Shown: positions 1-9,699 of the stretch, piece by piece
Layout: every line of letters begins with the position of its first letter
Position numbering within the stretch: the first letter of the stretch is position 1
DNA from: Rhodobacterales bacterium
GTDB taxonomy: Bacteria; Pseudomonadota; Alphaproteobacteria; Rhodobacterales; Rhodobacteraceae
Assembly (NCBI GenBank): GCA_002746935.1
Contig: PDRW01000031.1
Span: 1-64,000 of the forward strand
Length of the DNA stretch: 64,000 bases
Reading direction: 5' to 3'
Notes under the pieces: model-generated
What the model was told of the DNA's origin: nothing
The model's database searches: none
What the model saw: the letters and a program-made list of their open reading frames with translations, nothing else
Program-made: the position numbers and the translations under genes

Positions 1-330
1 GCGCGGCTACAAACCGCGCCCGCAGATCGTGTGAATACGGTCGCCCCATCTCGCCATCCTCCTGCCTGAACTACGACAAAGGGAATCAGAAATCGCCGCT
101 CTTGGGAATCCAACGATTCAGCCTGATCGGGAACAACTCTAATGGAATACCGGAAGTCCGGAATAACAGACAGTTCAAAACATGAATATGTGCTGCGCCC
201 AAGTGCGCATCGCTACAGCTGTCAGGCCCCGAATGTTTGCGAAAGGGCCGAGTGAACCTGCGCCGGACCGCCCCTCGGGGCGAAAGCGGACCGATCTGTT
301 GAGGCACCACAGCCCGGACAAATCACCGGC
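1..330. other. gene-poor left edge
   Basis: No convincing gene lies here. A short open frame at 2-34 on the plus strand (RGYKPRPQIV then TGA) could be the C-terminal tail of a gene lying to the left of the window, but ten residues cannot be assigned. The rest has irregular codon use and no good ribosome binding site. It contains a fragment of the palindromic TCCGGAATACCGGA-type repeat described separately. Confidence 0.4.
146..165. repeat. rearranged fragment of palindromic repeat
   Basis: AATACCGGAAGTCCGGAATA contains both halves of the palindrome seen intact at 62767-62808 (GTCCGGAATA and AATACCGGA), but in a rearranged order. It is probably a decayed copy of the same intergenic repeat family. 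Confidence 0.4.
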
Positions 331-2514
331 TCAGCGGCACCAGAGCGCGGGCGGGCCTTCCACGATTTCGCCGATCACCGCGGTTTCGTGCCCAACCGCG
401 CGCAATGCCGGGACCAGCCTTTCGGCTTCCGCTTTGTCGAGGGCGGCGAGCAACCCACCTGCCGTCTGCGGGTCATGCAGCAGCGCGCCCGGCGCTCCTT
501 CGGCGCCTTCGACAGGCGCGGCATCGCGGTTGGCGGCCCAGATCGACGACCGCACACCGGCCTCGGCCAGCGCCCGCGCGCCGGGGTAGAGCGGCACCCG
601 GTCGAGCGCGATCTCCGCCGCCACGCCGGAGGCCTTGCAGATCGCCAGCAGATGCCCGGCGAGGCCGAAGCCGGTCACATCGGTCATCGCTCGGGCCCCC
701 CGCAACAGCGCCGCCGCATCGCCCTGCGGCCGGGCCATCACCTCGAACATCGCCGCGATGTCGCGCCCCTCGGCCTTGCCCTGCATCTCGGCCGCCAGCA
801 GCGTGCCGCTGCCGATCGGTCGGGTGAGCAGCAGCGCGTCGCCCGGGCGGGCCCCGGCATTGGTGATCGGGGCGCCATCGACCAGCCCGGTGACGGTGAA
901 GCCGAGCGTCATCTCCGCGCCCATGGTCGAATGCCCGCCGACCACCGCGGCCCCGGCGGCGGCGAAGACCTCACCGGCCGCAATCATCACCTCTTCCATG
1001 CTGCGGGCCTGCAAATCGCCCGACATCCGCGGCAGGATCACGCTGGCAAGCGCCGCCTGCGGGTGGGCGCCCATGGCCCAGATGTCGCCGAGCGCATGCA
1101 CCGCGGCGATCCGGGCGAGCAGGGCGGGGTCATCGGTAAAGGCGCGCAGATGGTCGGTGGTGATGACCTGTTTCGCGCCGCCGACCATCAGCGTTGCGGC
1201 ATCGTCGCCCGGGCCGGAGAGGATATCGTCGCGGGGCACCACGGGCAGCGCCGCCAGCGCCTCCGACAGCGTGCCGGGGCCGACCTTGGAGCCGCAACCG
1301 ACGCAGAGCGGCTTGTGTTCGCCCGCAAGCGCGTCGTGCAGGCCAAGCGCGACCTGCCTTGGGAGCGGCGCCGGCCGCATGTCCGGCAAGGCCTGAAACC
1401 GAGCCATGAACTTCCGGTCGATCCGGTCCTTCCAGCGCCAGAGCAGGGGGCCTGACAGGGTGCGGCCCCATTTTTCGGCCAGCGCGGAGGTGCCGCCGAG
1501 CGAGATCAGCTTCAGATAATCCTTCTGCGGCTGCCACGCCCGTGTCTTGCCGCCGCTCAGCACCGCGCGCAGGTTGTAAAGCAGCACCGGAGCGGCGCGG
1601 ACCGCGAAAACCCCGGCCTTGGGGCGCGGCGCATGGGCCATATGGGCGCAATCGCCGACCGCGAACAGATCCCAATGTCCTTCGACGCGCAGATGGCTGT
1701 CGGTGCGGATGAAGCCGTCCTCGGTGAGGGGCAGCGGGCTGTCTTTCAGCCAGGGATGCGCCACGGCCCCGGCGGCACCGAGGGTGAAGCGTGAAGGGAT
1801 CGTGGTGTCGGTGAGGTCGACGGTTTCGGCGGTGATCCGCCGGACCTCCGCTTTTGTATGCACCGCCACCCCCGCCTCGGCCAGCGCTGCCCGCAACCGC
1901 CGGGTGGTGGCGGGAGTGCTGCGGGCGATCTCGTCGCCCGCCTCGATCAGCGCCACCCGCGTGGCCGCGCCCGCATCGCGCTTCAGCGCAAAACTCATCG
2001 CCAGCGCCAGTTCGATTCCCGCCAGCCCGCCGCCGATCACCGCCGCCTCCGGGGGCGTGCCGGTCTTCACCTCGGCCAGAAAATCGCGCCACGCCTCGGT
2101 GCAGCGGTCGAGCGGCTTGGCGGCGACGGCGTGTTCGGCAAAGCCTTCGATCGCAGGCATTTCGGTATGGATGCCGATGTCGACCGAGGCGACATCATAG
2201 CCGATCTCGCCGCGCCCCTCGACGGTGACGGTCTTCGCAACCGGGTCGATATGGGTCGCCGCCCCCAGAACCAGCCGCGCCCCGGCAAAGCGGGTGAGCT
2301 TCACGAGGTCGATGTCGAGCGCCGCGCGGCTGTAATGCCCCGCGACATGGCCCGGCAACATGCCGGAATAGGGGGCGGTCGGCGCCGGGTTGATGAGCGT
2401 GAGCCGGGTGCCCGCGAGCGGCTGCATCGCCCACATGCGCAGCACCAGCGCATGGGCATGGCCGCCGCCGATCAGCACGAGGTCGCGGGTAAGCGGCAGG
2501 GGCATTTGCATCAT
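331..2514 (-). CDS. selD: FAD oxidoreductase-selenophosphate synthetase fusion (SelD)
   Basis: The protein (727 aa) should make selenophosphate from selenide and ATP, the activated selenium donor for selenocysteine and selenouridine. Residues about 10-370 form a pyridine nucleotide-disulfide oxidoreductase (NDH-2-like) domain: LVLIGGGHAHA near the N terminus, a second nucleotide motif AAVIGGGLAGIE, and a GDCAH FAD motif. The C-terminal part is SelD, with the catalytic pair in VGCGSK (Cys407, Lys410 from this start) and GPGDDAATL in the AIR-synthase-like fold. The active residue is Cys, not selenocysteine. I chose ATG 2514 because a CGGAG sits about 7 nt upstream; the frame stays open further but crosses the divergent promoter. 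This fusion architecture is known in several bacteria. The oxidoreductase partner may supply reduced selenium, which is inference. No other selenium gene is in the window. Confidence 0.93.
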   Translation of the reverse strand: MMQMPLPLTRDLVLIGGGHAHALVLRMWAMQPLAGTRLTLINPAPTAPYSGMLPGHVAGHYSRAALDIDLVKLTRFAGARLVLGAATHIDPVAKTVTVEGRGEIGYDVASVDIGIHTEMPAIEGFAEHAVAAKPLDRCTEAWRDFLAEVKTGTPPEAAVIGGGLAGIELALAMSFALKRDAGAATRVALIEAGDEIARSTPATTRRLRAALAEAGVAVHTKAEVRRITAETVDLTDTTIPSRFTLGAAGAVAHPWLKDSPLPLTEDGFIRTDSHLRVEGHWDLFAVGDCAHMAHAPRPKAGVFAVRAAPVLLYNLRAVLSGGKTRAWQPQKDYLKLISLGGTSALAEKWGRTLSGPLLWRWKDRIDRKFMARFQALPDMRPAPLPRQVALGLHDALAGEHKPLCVGCGSKVGPGTLSEALAALPVVPRDDILSGPGDDAATLMVGGAKQVITTDHLRAFTDDPALLARIAAVHALGDIWAMGAHPQAALASVILPRMSGDLQARSMEEVMIAAGEVFAAAGAAVVGGHSTMGAEMTLGFTVTGLVDGAPITNAGARPGDALLLTRPIGSGTLLAAEMQGKAEGRDIAAMFEVMARPQGDAAALLRGARAMTDVTGFGLAGHLLAICKASGVAAEIALDRVPLYPGARALAEAGVRSSIWAANRDAAPVEGAEGAPGALLHDPQTAGGLLAALDKAEAERLVPALRAVGHETAVIGEIVEGPPALWCR

Positions 2515-2591
2515 GGCGGGCTCCGGGGCTGGTTGCGGCTGGATACGCCGCCCGGGGCCCGGCAACAAGGGCAGCCGGTTCTGCGGCGTTT

Positions 2592-2620
2592 GTTCAAAAC
2601 GTTCAGTTGGTATTGAATAC
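2592..2620. promoter_or_regulatory. possible operator between selD and the regulator
   Basis: The 115-bp divergent spacer contains GTATT-G-AATAC (2610-2620), an 11-bp odd palindrome, and two GTTCA direct repeats (2592, 2601). It lies just upstream of the GbsR/MarR-type gene and is a plausible autoregulatory site. The assignment is inference from position and symmetry only. Confidence 0.3.
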
Positions 2621-2629
2621 TGTGTCGGG

Positions 2630-3130
2630 ATGGCCCAGATTGCAGACATGACCACACCCATGGACCGTTTCATCGAACAGATGGGCCTGATGACCCAGGA
2701 CGAAGGCGCGCCCAGGATCGCGGGGCAGATTCATGGCTATCTGCTTGTTGAGGGCGAGCCGCGCACATTGGCACAGATGGCGGCGGCGCTGAGGATTTCC
2801 AAGGCATCGGCGAGTACCAATGCGCGGTTTCTGGAAATGAAAGGTGCGGTGCGCCGGGTGTCGCGCATCGGTCAGCGGGGCGACGCCTGGGAGGCGCTCG
2901 AGGACCATTGCGACACGATGCTCAGCGAGATCGCCAGGCGGATGCGCGGCAATGCCGATGCCCTGGCGGGTATCGTCGCCGAATTTCCCGAGAGCCATGC
3001 GGGGGCCCGGGCGAGGGCCGAGAGATTCACCGTGTTTTACAGCCAGATGGCGGATTTCGTCGAAGACTGGCTGGAAAGGCTGACGGGCAAGGCCGATGTG
3101 CCCGCCGGACAGAACGAGAGCAAAGAGTAG
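2630..3130 (+). CDS. GbsR/MarR-type transcriptional regulator
   Basis: A 166-aa winged-helix regulator of the GbsR/MarR type. The HTH is visible as LAQMAAALRISKASASTNARFLE, followed by a wing with VSRIGQRGDAWE and a helical C terminus. ATG 2648 (MTTPMDRF) is an alternative start giving 160 aa; neither has a clear Shine-Dalgarno sequence, so the mRNA may be almost leaderless. The stop codon lies 4 nt before the RND adaptor gene, so it is probably the first gene of the efflux operon and represses it together with itself. The ligand cannot be read from sequence. Confidence 0.85.
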   Translation: MAQIADMTTPMDRFIEQMGLMTQDEGAPRIAGQIHGYLLVEGEPRTLAQMAAALRISKASASTNARFLEMKGAVRRVSRIGQRGDAWEALEDHCDTMLSEIARRMRGNADALAGIVAEFPESHAGARARAERFTVFYSQMADFVEDWLERLTGKADVPAGQNESKE

Positions 3131-3134
3131 CACC

Positions 3135-4394
3135 ATGGCCGAGACGGGAAACAGACCGCAGAGCAAGCCCGAATGGGCGATGAGTGCCCGCGAAAAGGAC
3201 GCCGCCCGGCGCGCCGAACAGGGCCTGCCACCGAAGAAAAGCAAGCGCTGGATCGGCTGGCTGGCGGTTTTGCTGGCGCTGGGTGCGGGGGGCGGATGGT
3301 TCGTGCAATCGGGCGGGCTGGCCGACTACCGGGCCGAACGGGCGGCGGCCGAGGCCGAGGCGCTGGCCGAGGAAGAGGCGCGGGCGGCGCGGGCGGCGAT
3401 CGTTCAGATCGCGCCCTATGAGGTGCTGGAGCTTCGGCCCCGGCGGCTCACCGAAACCCTGAAGATCACCGGGTCTCTGGCGCCGGTGCGCCAGTTGCAG
3501 CTTGCGTCTGAAGTGTCCGCGCAGGTCACCGATGTGACCCTGCGCCCGGGCGACAAGGCCGCTCTCGGTCAGACCCTGGTGACCTTCGACAGCGAGACAT
3601 TGCAAAGCGCACTCGATCAGGCGCAGGCCACGGCAGAGGCGACGCGGGTGCAGCTTGTCCAGTCCGAGGCCGATCTTGCCCGCACCGAAAACCTTGTCGA
3701 ACGCGGATTGCAGGCGGTCAACACGCTGGAGCGCGCCCGTTCCTCGCTCGACCAGCTTCGCGCCACGCTCACGGCGCAGGAAACGCTCGTCGCCAATGCC
3801 CGGCGGGCGCTGGACAAGGCGGTTGTGGAGGCGCCGTTTGACGGGGTGATCGCAACCCGTTCGGTGGAGCCGGGGCAGATCGTGGGCGCCGGGGCGCCGC
3901 TGCTGACGCTGGTCGACATGTCGTCGCTCGAGGTCGAGGCCACCGCGCCGGTCGCCTTCGCGCCAGAGCTTGCCCGCGGGCAGGCGGTGGATCTGACCGT
4001 GGAGGGCTTTGGCGACCGCCGCTTCAAGGGCGAGGTCGCCCGCCTTGCGCCGGTGGCGATCGAGGGCAGCCGGATGCTGCCGGTCTATGTGGCGCTCGAC
4101 AATGCGGGCGGGGAGCTGCGCGGCGGCATGTTCGCCTCCGGGCGGATCGAGCTCGAAGCCCGCGAGGGGGGGCTGGCGGTCCCCGAAGCGGCGCTCCGGT
4201 ATGACGTCGAGGGCGCCCATGTGGTGGTGATCGCGGAGGGCAAGGCCGAACGCCGCGCCATCGAGACCGGCCGGACCTGGGAGGGGGGCGCGCTCATCGA
4301 GGTTACCATCGGGCTCGCGCCCGGCGATCTGGTGGTGATCGAACCGCTCCCCGAACTCGAACCGGGCGACACGGTCCGCCTGCTGCCGGAGTAG
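3135..4394 (+). CDS. RND efflux periplasmic adaptor (membrane fusion protein)
   Basis: A 419-aa HlyD/AcrA-type adaptor that links an inner-membrane RND pump to an outer-membrane channel. It has a charged cytoplasmic N terminus, one membrane segment (about 36-56, WIGWLAVLLALGAGGGWF), an alanine/glutamate-rich coiled-coil hairpin (LDQAQATAEATRVQLVQSEADLARTE region), flanking lipoyl half-motifs (VRPGDKAALGQTLVTF-like and AVVEAPFDGVIATRSVEPGQIV-like) and a beta-barrel domain. The start is ATG 3135, 4 nt after the regulator stop, rather than an upstream ATG at 3096 that overlaps it. The gene is co-transcribed with the pump that starts 6 nt downstream. No outer-membrane factor is encoded nearby. 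Confidence 0.92.
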   Translation: MAETGNRPQSKPEWAMSAREKDAARRAEQGLPPKKSKRWIGWLAVLLALGAGGGWFVQSGGLADYRAERAAAEAEALAEEEARAARAAIVQIAPYEVLELRPRRLTETLKITGSLAPVRQLQLASEVSAQVTDVTLRPGDKAALGQTLVTFDSETLQSALDQAQATAEATRVQLVQSEADLARTENLVERGLQAVNTLERARSSLDQLRATLTAQETLVANARRALDKAVVEAPFDGVIATRSVEPGQIVGAGAPLLTLVDMSSLEVEATAPVAFAPELARGQAVDLTVEGFGDRRFKGEVARLAPVAIEGSRMLPVYVALDNAGGELRGGMFASGRIELEAREGGLAVPEAALRYDVEGAHVVVIAEGKAERRAIETGRTWEGGALIEVTIGLAPGDLVVIEPLPELEPGDTVRLLPE

Positions 4395-4400
4395 CTGCCC

Positions 4401-7400
4401 ATGTTTCTCACCCGTATCTCCGTCGGCCACCCGGTCTTTGCCACCATGATGATGCTGGCCATGGTGGTCGTGGGGGCCGTTTCCTACATGCGCCTGCCGA
4501 TCGAGCGCCTGCCCGACATCGACTTTCCGGTTGTGGCGGTGGTTCAGAGCTATCCCGGCGCCAGCCCGGAAGCGGTGGAAAGCGACATCATCAAACCGAT
4601 CGAAAACGTGGTTTCGACCATGGCCGGGATCGACAATATCCAGTCCACCGCCCGCACCGGCGCGGCGCTGGTGGTGATCATCTTCGATCTGGAAGTGAGT
4701 TCGGACGATGCGGCGCAGCAGGTGCGCGACAAGATCGCCCGGATCGAGACCTTCTTTCCCGACAGCGCGAAAGACCCGGTGATCCTGCGCTTCGACCCCG
4801 CCGAAATGCCGGTGATGTCGGTCGGCATCAGCTCCGGCATCTATGACGTGGGCGCGCTCACCACCATCACCGAAGATGTGATCGCCAAGCGGATCGCCAA
4901 TATCCGCGGCGTCGGGCGCGCCAGCGTGGTCGGCGGGCGCGAACGCGAGGTGCATGTGGATGTCGATCCCGACCGGCTGACCTCGCTCGGGGTCGGCATG
5001 TCGGAGATCATCGGCGCGCTGGCCACCGAAAACCGCGACCGTCCCGCCGGGGCGATCAGTGACGAGGCCACATCGGTTACCGTCCAGGTGGAAGGCAAGC
5101 TCGAAACCCTGCGCGACTTCCAGGACGTGATCGTCGCCCGCCGTGCCGGCCAGCCGATCCACCTCAGCGACATCGCCTTTGTCGAACAACGTCTCGCCGA
5201 CGCGAGTTCGCTGGCGATGATCGGCGGCGCGCGCGGGCTTTCGGTCGATATTGTCAAGACACAGGGCACCAACACCGTGGAAGTGGCGGAGCGAATCAAG
5301 GATCTGGTGCGCGAATTGCAGGAGGGTGAGGATTTCGCCGGCATCGACATCACCATCCTGCGCGACAAGGCGGAGCCGGTGATCGACAGCTTCCATTCGG
5401 TGCAGAACATGCTTGTCGAGGGCGCGGCGCTCGCCACGCTGATCGTGTTTCTGTTTCTCAACTCCTGGCGCTCCACGGTGATTACCGGCCTGACCCTGCC
5501 GATCTCGATCATCGGCTCGATGACGGCGATCCATGCGCTGGGCTTCACCCTCAACATGATGAGCCTGATGGCGCTGTCGCTGGCGGTCGGCATCCTGATC
5601 GACGATGCCATCGTGGTGCGCGAAAACATCATGCGCCACCTCCACATGGGCAAGAGCCACCGTCAGGCGGCGCTCGACGGCACCAACGAGATCGGCCTCG
5701 CGGTGCTGGCGACGACGTTTTCGATCGTTGCGGTCTTCCTGCCCGTGGCCTTCATGGAAGGCATCATCGGCCGGTTCTTTCTGCAATTCGGCGTCACCGT
5801 CTCGGTGGCGGTGCTGATCTCGCTGTTCGTCTCCTTCACGCTCGACCCGATGATGTCGTCGGTCTGGTACGACCCCGCCGCCAACCCCGCCGCCAAACGC
5901 GGGCCGGTGGGGCGGATGGTGGCGAAGTTCGACGATTTCTTCGCCTGGCTCAGCGCTGTCTACGGCCGGTTGCTGAAACGCGCGCTGAAATTCCGCAAGA
6001 CGACGATGGCAATCGCGTTCGGTGCCCTCGCGGGCGGGCTGGCGCTGTTTCCGCTGGTGGGGGCGGAGTTCGTGCCGGCCTCGGACACCGGCGAATTCCA
6101 GATCGACGTGGAATTGCCGGTGGGCAGTTCGCTCGACCGCACGGCGGCGAAGATCGAACAGGCCGATGCGCTGCTGCGCGCGGAGTTCGACGAGATCGTG
6201 AGCAGCTATGCCACGGTCAATTCCGGCACCTCTTCGGGTGACAACAACGCGCGGCTTCTCGCCATCCTCAAGCCGCGCGAGACACGGGAGCGGACCTCTG
6301 CCGATCTCACCGGCCCGGCCCGGACGGCGTTGGAGGCGATCCCCGGGGCGCGGTTCAAGGTCGGTTCCATCGGCGGCATGGGTACGGTCGAGGCCCCGAT
6401 CGAGATTTCGGTCCTCGGCCCCAGGCTCGACGTGCTGGAGCGGCTCGCGGGCGAGCTCAAGGCGAAGTTCGAAGAGATAGAGGGGCTGGCAGATGTCTCG
6501 ACCACCCTCGACGCGCCCCAGCCCGCGTTTGGCATCCGCATCGACCGCGAAGCGGCGTCCGACCTCGGGGTGTCGCTGGCGCAGGTCGGCGACACGCTGA
6601 GCCCGATGATCGGCGGCAAGGTGGTGTCGGAATGGACCTCGCCCCATGGCGACAGTTTCGATGTGGTGGTGCGCCTGCCCGAAAGCGCGCGGCGCGACGC
6701 GGAGGCGCTGCTTGCCTTGCCGATTTCCCAGGCGACGGGCGGTACCATCCGGCTCGATCAGATCGCCACCGTGGTGCGCTCCGAAGGCCCGGGCGAGATC
6801 CAGCGCAAGGACCGCGACCGCGCGGTGCAGGTGACCGCCAGCCTCGACGGTGTGACCCTCGGCGATGTCGATGACGCGATCGACGCCGCGGTGGCCAGCC
6901 TCGATCTGCCGCTGGGTTACCGCACCGATACCGGGGGCGATGCCGAGAGCTTCGGCGATGCCACCGCCTCGGCGACAGAGGCGCTGGTGCTGGCGGTGAT
7001 CTTCATCTATTTCGTGCTCGCCTCGCAATTCGGCTCCTTCCTCCAGCCGGTGGCGATCATGGCCTCGCTGCCGCTGGCGGTGATCGGGGTGATGCTGGGG
7101 CTTCTGGCCTTCGGGACCACGGTCAACATGTATTCGATCATCGGCTTCATCATGCTGATGGGCCTCGTGACCAAGAACGCGATCCTCCTGGTGGACAATG
7201 CCAACCAGCGGGTGCGCGAGGGGCAGAACCTCTATGATGCGCTGGTCGATGCCGGGCAAACCCGGTTCCGCCCGATCGTGATGACCACGCTGGCGATGGT
7301 CTTCGGGATGCTGCCGCTGGGGCTCAACCTGCATGGCGGCACCGGCGAAAACGCCTCGATGGCGCATGCGGTGATCGGCGGGCTGATCTCGTCGACGCTG

Positions 7401-7511
7401 CTGACGCTGGTGGTGGTGCCGGTGCTGCTGACCTATACCGAAGGGCTGTCGCGGCGGATGGCGCGCTGGTTCCCGGCACCGCCAGACCATGGCATCGCGG
7501 CGGGCAAGTAA
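4401..7511 (+). CDS. RND efflux transporter permease (AcrB/MexB-like)
   Basis: A 1036-aa inner-membrane proton/drug antiporter, full length for the HAE1/AcrB superfamily. It starts with [19 protein letters not shown], the usual first helix, followed by a large periplasmic porter loop ([12 protein letters not shown]). [13 protein letters not shown] in TM4 carries the paired Asp residues of the proton relay, and the second-half repeat has the [19 protein letters not shown] motif. It should extrude hydrophobic compounds with the upstream adaptor. Substrates are unknown. Efflux of aromatic acids would fit the neighbouring hydroxycinnamate genes, but that is speculation. Confidence 0.95.
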   Translation: MFLTRISVGHPVFATMMMLAMVVVGAVSYMRLPIERLPDIDFPVVAVVQSYPGASPEAVESDIIKPIENVVSTMAGIDNIQSTARTGAALVVIIFDLEVSSDDAAQQVRDKIARIETFFPDSAKDPVILRFDPAEMPVMSVGISSGIYDVGALTTITEDVIAKRIANIRGVGRASVVGGREREVHVDVDPDRLTSLGVGMSEIIGALATENRDRPAGAISDEATSVTVQVEGKLETLRDFQDVIVARRAGQPIHLSDIAFVEQRLADASSLAMIGGARGLSVDIVKTQGTNTVEVAERIKDLVRELQEGEDFAGIDITILRDKAEPVIDSFHSVQNMLVEGAALATLIVFLFLNSWRSTVITGLTLPISIIGSMTAIHALGFTLNMMSLMALSLAVGILIDDAIVVRENIMRHLHMGKSHRQAALDGTNEIGLAVLATTFSIVAVFLPVAFMEGIIGRFFLQFGVTVSVAVLISLFVSFTLDPMMSSVWYDPAANPAAKRGPVGRMVAKFDDFFAWLSAVYGRLLKRALKFRKTTMAIAFGALAGGLALFPLVGAEFVPASDTGEFQIDVELPVGSSLDRTAAKIEQADALLRAEFDEIVSSYATVNSGTSSGDNNARLLAILKPRETRERTSADLTGPARTALEAIPGARFKVGSIGGMGTVEAPIEISVLGPRLDVLERLAGELKAKFEEIEGLADVSTTLDAPQPAFGIRIDREAASDLGVSLAQVGDTLSPMIGGKVVSEWTSPHGDSFDVVVRLPESARRDAEALLALPISQATGGTIRLDQIATVVRSEGPGEIQRKDRDRAVQVTASLDGVTLGDVDDAIDAAVASLDLPLGYRTDTGGDAESFGDATASATEALVLAVIFIYFVLASQFGSFLQPVAIMASLPLAVIGVMLGLLAFGTTVNMYSIIGFIMLMGLVTKNAILLVDNANQRVREGQNLYDALVDAGQTRFRPIVMTTLAMVFGMLPLGLNLHGGTGENASMAHAVIGGLISSTLLTLVVVPVLLTYTEGLSRRMARWFPAPPDHGIAAGK

Positions 7512-7952
7512 CAGCGGAAAGACTCGCTCAGGCGCGGTCCCTTGCGGATTATGATCTGGTATCGCACTGGAATCACTGAGGTTTCCAGATTTGATGCAGA
7601 AAAGCCGACCGGGGAGTCGAAAAAAACCTTGATCGGCGCGCGATTCCATGGCCGATTGTGCTTCACCGGGGCTTGACGCATTTCCGCGGGTCCGCGCAGG
7701 AACAAACCGCCAGGCGGCCTGCGCCTGCCGATGAGACAGAGACCGCCGGGGCTGGTCTGGCCTGCAAGGCAAGCATAGAGCATAATGGTTATTACATATG
7801 ACCAAAGATGCAACAGATGCCACTGGCTGCGGGTTTCGCCAGGGCGGGCGGAAAATCCGGTGGATGCGCGCCAGGCCCCGTGGCAGAAACCGCGCGAAAA
7901 GCCGAAAGGCACGAAAAAAAGCCGAAAGGCATGGTCAACAGGGAGGATATAC
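7512..7952 (+). other. 441-bp intergenic leader upstream of the TRAP operon
   Basis: This holds the end of the efflux operon and the control region of the TRAP transporter. The interesting part is the AT-rich palindrome at 7783-7804 (separate entry), about 150 nt before the dctP start. A strong GGGAGGAT ribosome binding site lies at 7941-7948. No gene or structured RNA is recognised in the rest. Confidence 0.5.
7783..7804. promoter_or_regulatory. putative MarR operator upstream of the TRAP genes
   Basis: TGGTTAT-tacat-ATGACCA (7786-7804) is an inverted repeat with 7-bp arms and one mismatch, in an AT-rich island inside GC-rich DNA. Its left part, TAATGGTTAT (7783-7792), is identical over 10 bp to the site at 11324-11333 upstream of the crotonase-marR-fcs operon. 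I infer that the MarR regulator at 12155 controls both transcription units. Confidence 0.55.
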
Positions 7953-8996
7953 ATGACCAATCGCAGAACCATTCTCGGCCTTGCCGCCGGGGTTGCGCTC
8001 GGCGCGCTCACCGCTGGCGCGGGCTTTGCCGAGCCCGAGGTGACGCTCAAGATGCACCAGTTCCTGCCGCCGCAGGCCAATGTGCCGAAGCACATTCTCG
8101 ACGTCTGGGCGGATGAGGTGGAAGACGCCTCCGACGGCCGTATCGAGATCGAGCGCTACCATGGCATGGCGCTGGGCGGCAAGCCGCCCGAGCTGATGGA
8201 TCAGGCCATCGACGGCATCGCCGACATCGTCTGGACGGTCAACGGCTACACCCCCGGCCGCTTCCCGACCACGGAAGTTTTCGAGTTGCCGTTCATGGTC
8301 GCCGATGCCCGCGCCGGCTCCTATGCCCTGTGGAAGATGTTCGAAAAGCACATGAAGGACACCGAGTTCAAGGATGTCCACATCCTCGCGACCCATGTTC
8401 ACGGCCCCGGCATGTTCCACACCGCCGATCCGGTCGAAACCCCGGACGATCTCAAGGGCATGCAGATCCGTGGCGGCTCGCGCATGGTCAACCAGCTGCT
8501 CGAGCTCGTGGGCGCGACCCCGGTCGGCATGGCGGTGCCCGCGATCCCCGAGAGCCTGTCCAAGGGCGTGATCGACGGCACCACGATCCCGTGGGAAGTC
8601 ACCGGCGCGCTGAAGATCGCCGAGCTGGTCGGCAATCACACCGAGTTCAAAGGCCCGGCGCTCTACACCATGAGTTTCGTCCTGGCGATGAACAAGGATG
8701 CCTACGAGGCGATGCCGGAAGATCTGCGCAAGATCCTCGACGAACATTCCGGTCTTGAAGCGTCGGTCTTCTTCGGCGGAACCCAGCAGGATTACGACGC
8801 CCCGGCGCGCGAAGCCGCGCTCGAGTTCGGCAACAACATCATCACCGTGTCGGAAGAAGATGCGGCGGCGTGGCAGGAGCTGGTCAATCCGATCTACGAA
8901 AGCTGGATCGCCGAGATGGACGCCAAGGGCATCGACGGTCAGGCGCTGATCGACGAAGCCCGCGCGCTGATGGCCGAATACGAAGCCAACAAGTAA
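7953..8996 (+). CDS. TRAP transporter substrate-binding protein (DctP family)
   Basis: A 347-aa periplasmic receptor. The N terminus MTNRRTILGLAAGVALGALTAGAGFAEP is a signal peptide (possibly Tat-like, NRR) with cleavage after GFA. The mature part has DctP features: KMHQFLPPQ first strand, and the conserved arginine region GMQIRGGSRMVNQL that binds the substrate carboxylate. A GGGAGGAT Shine-Dalgarno sequence precedes ATG 7953. It is followed by a terminator-like hairpin and the DctQ/DctM permeases. Position beside feruloyl-CoA synthase suggests uptake of hydroxycinnamates, as known for the TarPQM system of Rhodopseudomonas palustris. The substrate is inference. Confidence 0.92.
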   Translation: MTNRRTILGLAAGVALGALTAGAGFAEPEVTLKMHQFLPPQANVPKHILDVWADEVEDASDGRIEIERYHGMALGGKPPELMDQAIDGIADIVWTVNGYTPGRFPTTEVFELPFMVADARAGSYALWKMFEKHMKDTEFKDVHILATHVHGPGMFHTADPVETPDDLKGMQIRGGSRMVNQLLELVGATPVGMAVPAIPESLSKGVIDGTTIPWEVTGALKIAELVGNHTEFKGPALYTMSFVLAMNKDAYEAMPEDLRKILDEHSGLEASVFFGGTQQDYDAPAREAALEFGNNIITVSEEDAAAWQELVNPIYESWIAEMDAKGIDGQALIDEARALMAEYEANK

Positions 8997-9003
8997 CACG
9001 GCC

Positions 9004-9047
9004 GGCGCCGCGGCGGGCAGGAGCCCCGGCCGCGGCGCCTTTCTCTT
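9004..9047 (+). terminator. attenuating hairpin between dctP and dctQ
   Basis: Arms GGCGCCGCGGC (9004-9014) and GCCGCGGCGCC (9029-9039) form an 11-bp perfect stem followed by TTTCTCTT. It probably causes partial termination so that the binding protein is made in excess of the permeases. Confidence 0.65.
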
Positions 9048-9087
9048 GAACCCCGCCGCAGTGCGGGGAATCCCGGGACAGAACCCC

Positions 9088-9699
9088 ATGCATCGTTTCT
9101 TCTCCGCGCTGTCGCTGGCCATGGCCTATGTCGGCGGCGCCGTGCTGAGCGCCCTCATCGGGATCGTCGTGCTGTCGGTCCTCGGGCGCGAGATCAACGG
9201 AATGCTTCATTCCGATTTCTTCCAGACCAACCTCAAAGGCTTTGCCGACGCGCTGCTCGGCATCCGGATTCCGGGGCTCTGGGGTGACATCAGGATCGGC
9301 CCGTTCACCGGCGATTACGAGATCGTCGAGGCGGGCATGGCCTTTGCGGTCTTTTCCTTCCTGCCGCTGGCCCAGATCGGCGGCGCCCATGCGGTGGTCG
9401 ACATCTTCACCCAGAACCTGTCCGACAAGCACAACCGCATCCTGACGATGGTGATCGACATCCTGTTCGCGATCGTGCTGGTGATCATCGCGGTGCAGCT
9501 GTTTCAGGGCGCGGTCAGCAAGTTCGAACGCGGCCAGACCACCCTCCTGCTGCAATTCCCGTCGTGGTGGGCCTATGCGCTCAGCCTGTTCGGCGCGGTG
9601 GCTGCGGCGGTGGTTGCCGTCTACCTCGCGGTCATGCGTATCGCCGAAGCCGTCACCGGACGGCATCTGATCCCGACGGGTCAAGGAGCAGGACATTGA
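9088..9699 (+). CDS. TRAP transporter small permease (DctQ family)
   Basis: A 203-aa integral membrane protein with four hydrophobic segments, as expected for the small TRAP subunit that pairs with DctM. The start ATG 9088 (MHRFFSALSLAMAY) fits the first helix; upstream sequence is non-hydrophobic leader and the ribosome site is weak. It is longer than typical DctQ because of a periplasmic loop after helix 1 (residues about 35-75, FFQTNLKGFADALLGIRIP...). The stop TGA overlaps the TTG start of the large permease, so translation is coupled. Confidence 0.9.
   Translation: MHRFFSALSLAMAYVGGAVLSALIGIVVLSVLGREINGMLHSDFFQTNLKGFADALLGIRIPGLWGDIRIGPFTGDYEIVEAGMAFAVFSFLPLAQIGGAHAVVDIFTQNLSDKHNRILTMVIDILFAIVLVIIAVQLFQGAVSKFERGQTTLLLQFPSWWAYALSLFGAVAAAVVAVYLAVMRIAEAVTGRHLIPTGQGAGH

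Noticed and set aside
3027-7823. A 1,598-codon open frame on the minus strand opposite the RND genes
   Set aside because: It mirrors strong GC bias at codon positions of the real plus-strand genes. Its product is rich in His/Arg/Asp/Gly with no motifs, whereas the plus strand encodes recognisable adaptor and pump proteins.
9564-9695. N-terminal extension of the large TRAP permease from an upstream in-frame ATG
   Set aside because: The extension is Arg/Gly/Cys-rich shadow of dctQ. The TTG at 9696 with a strong ribosome site and stop overlap fits the first membrane helix.
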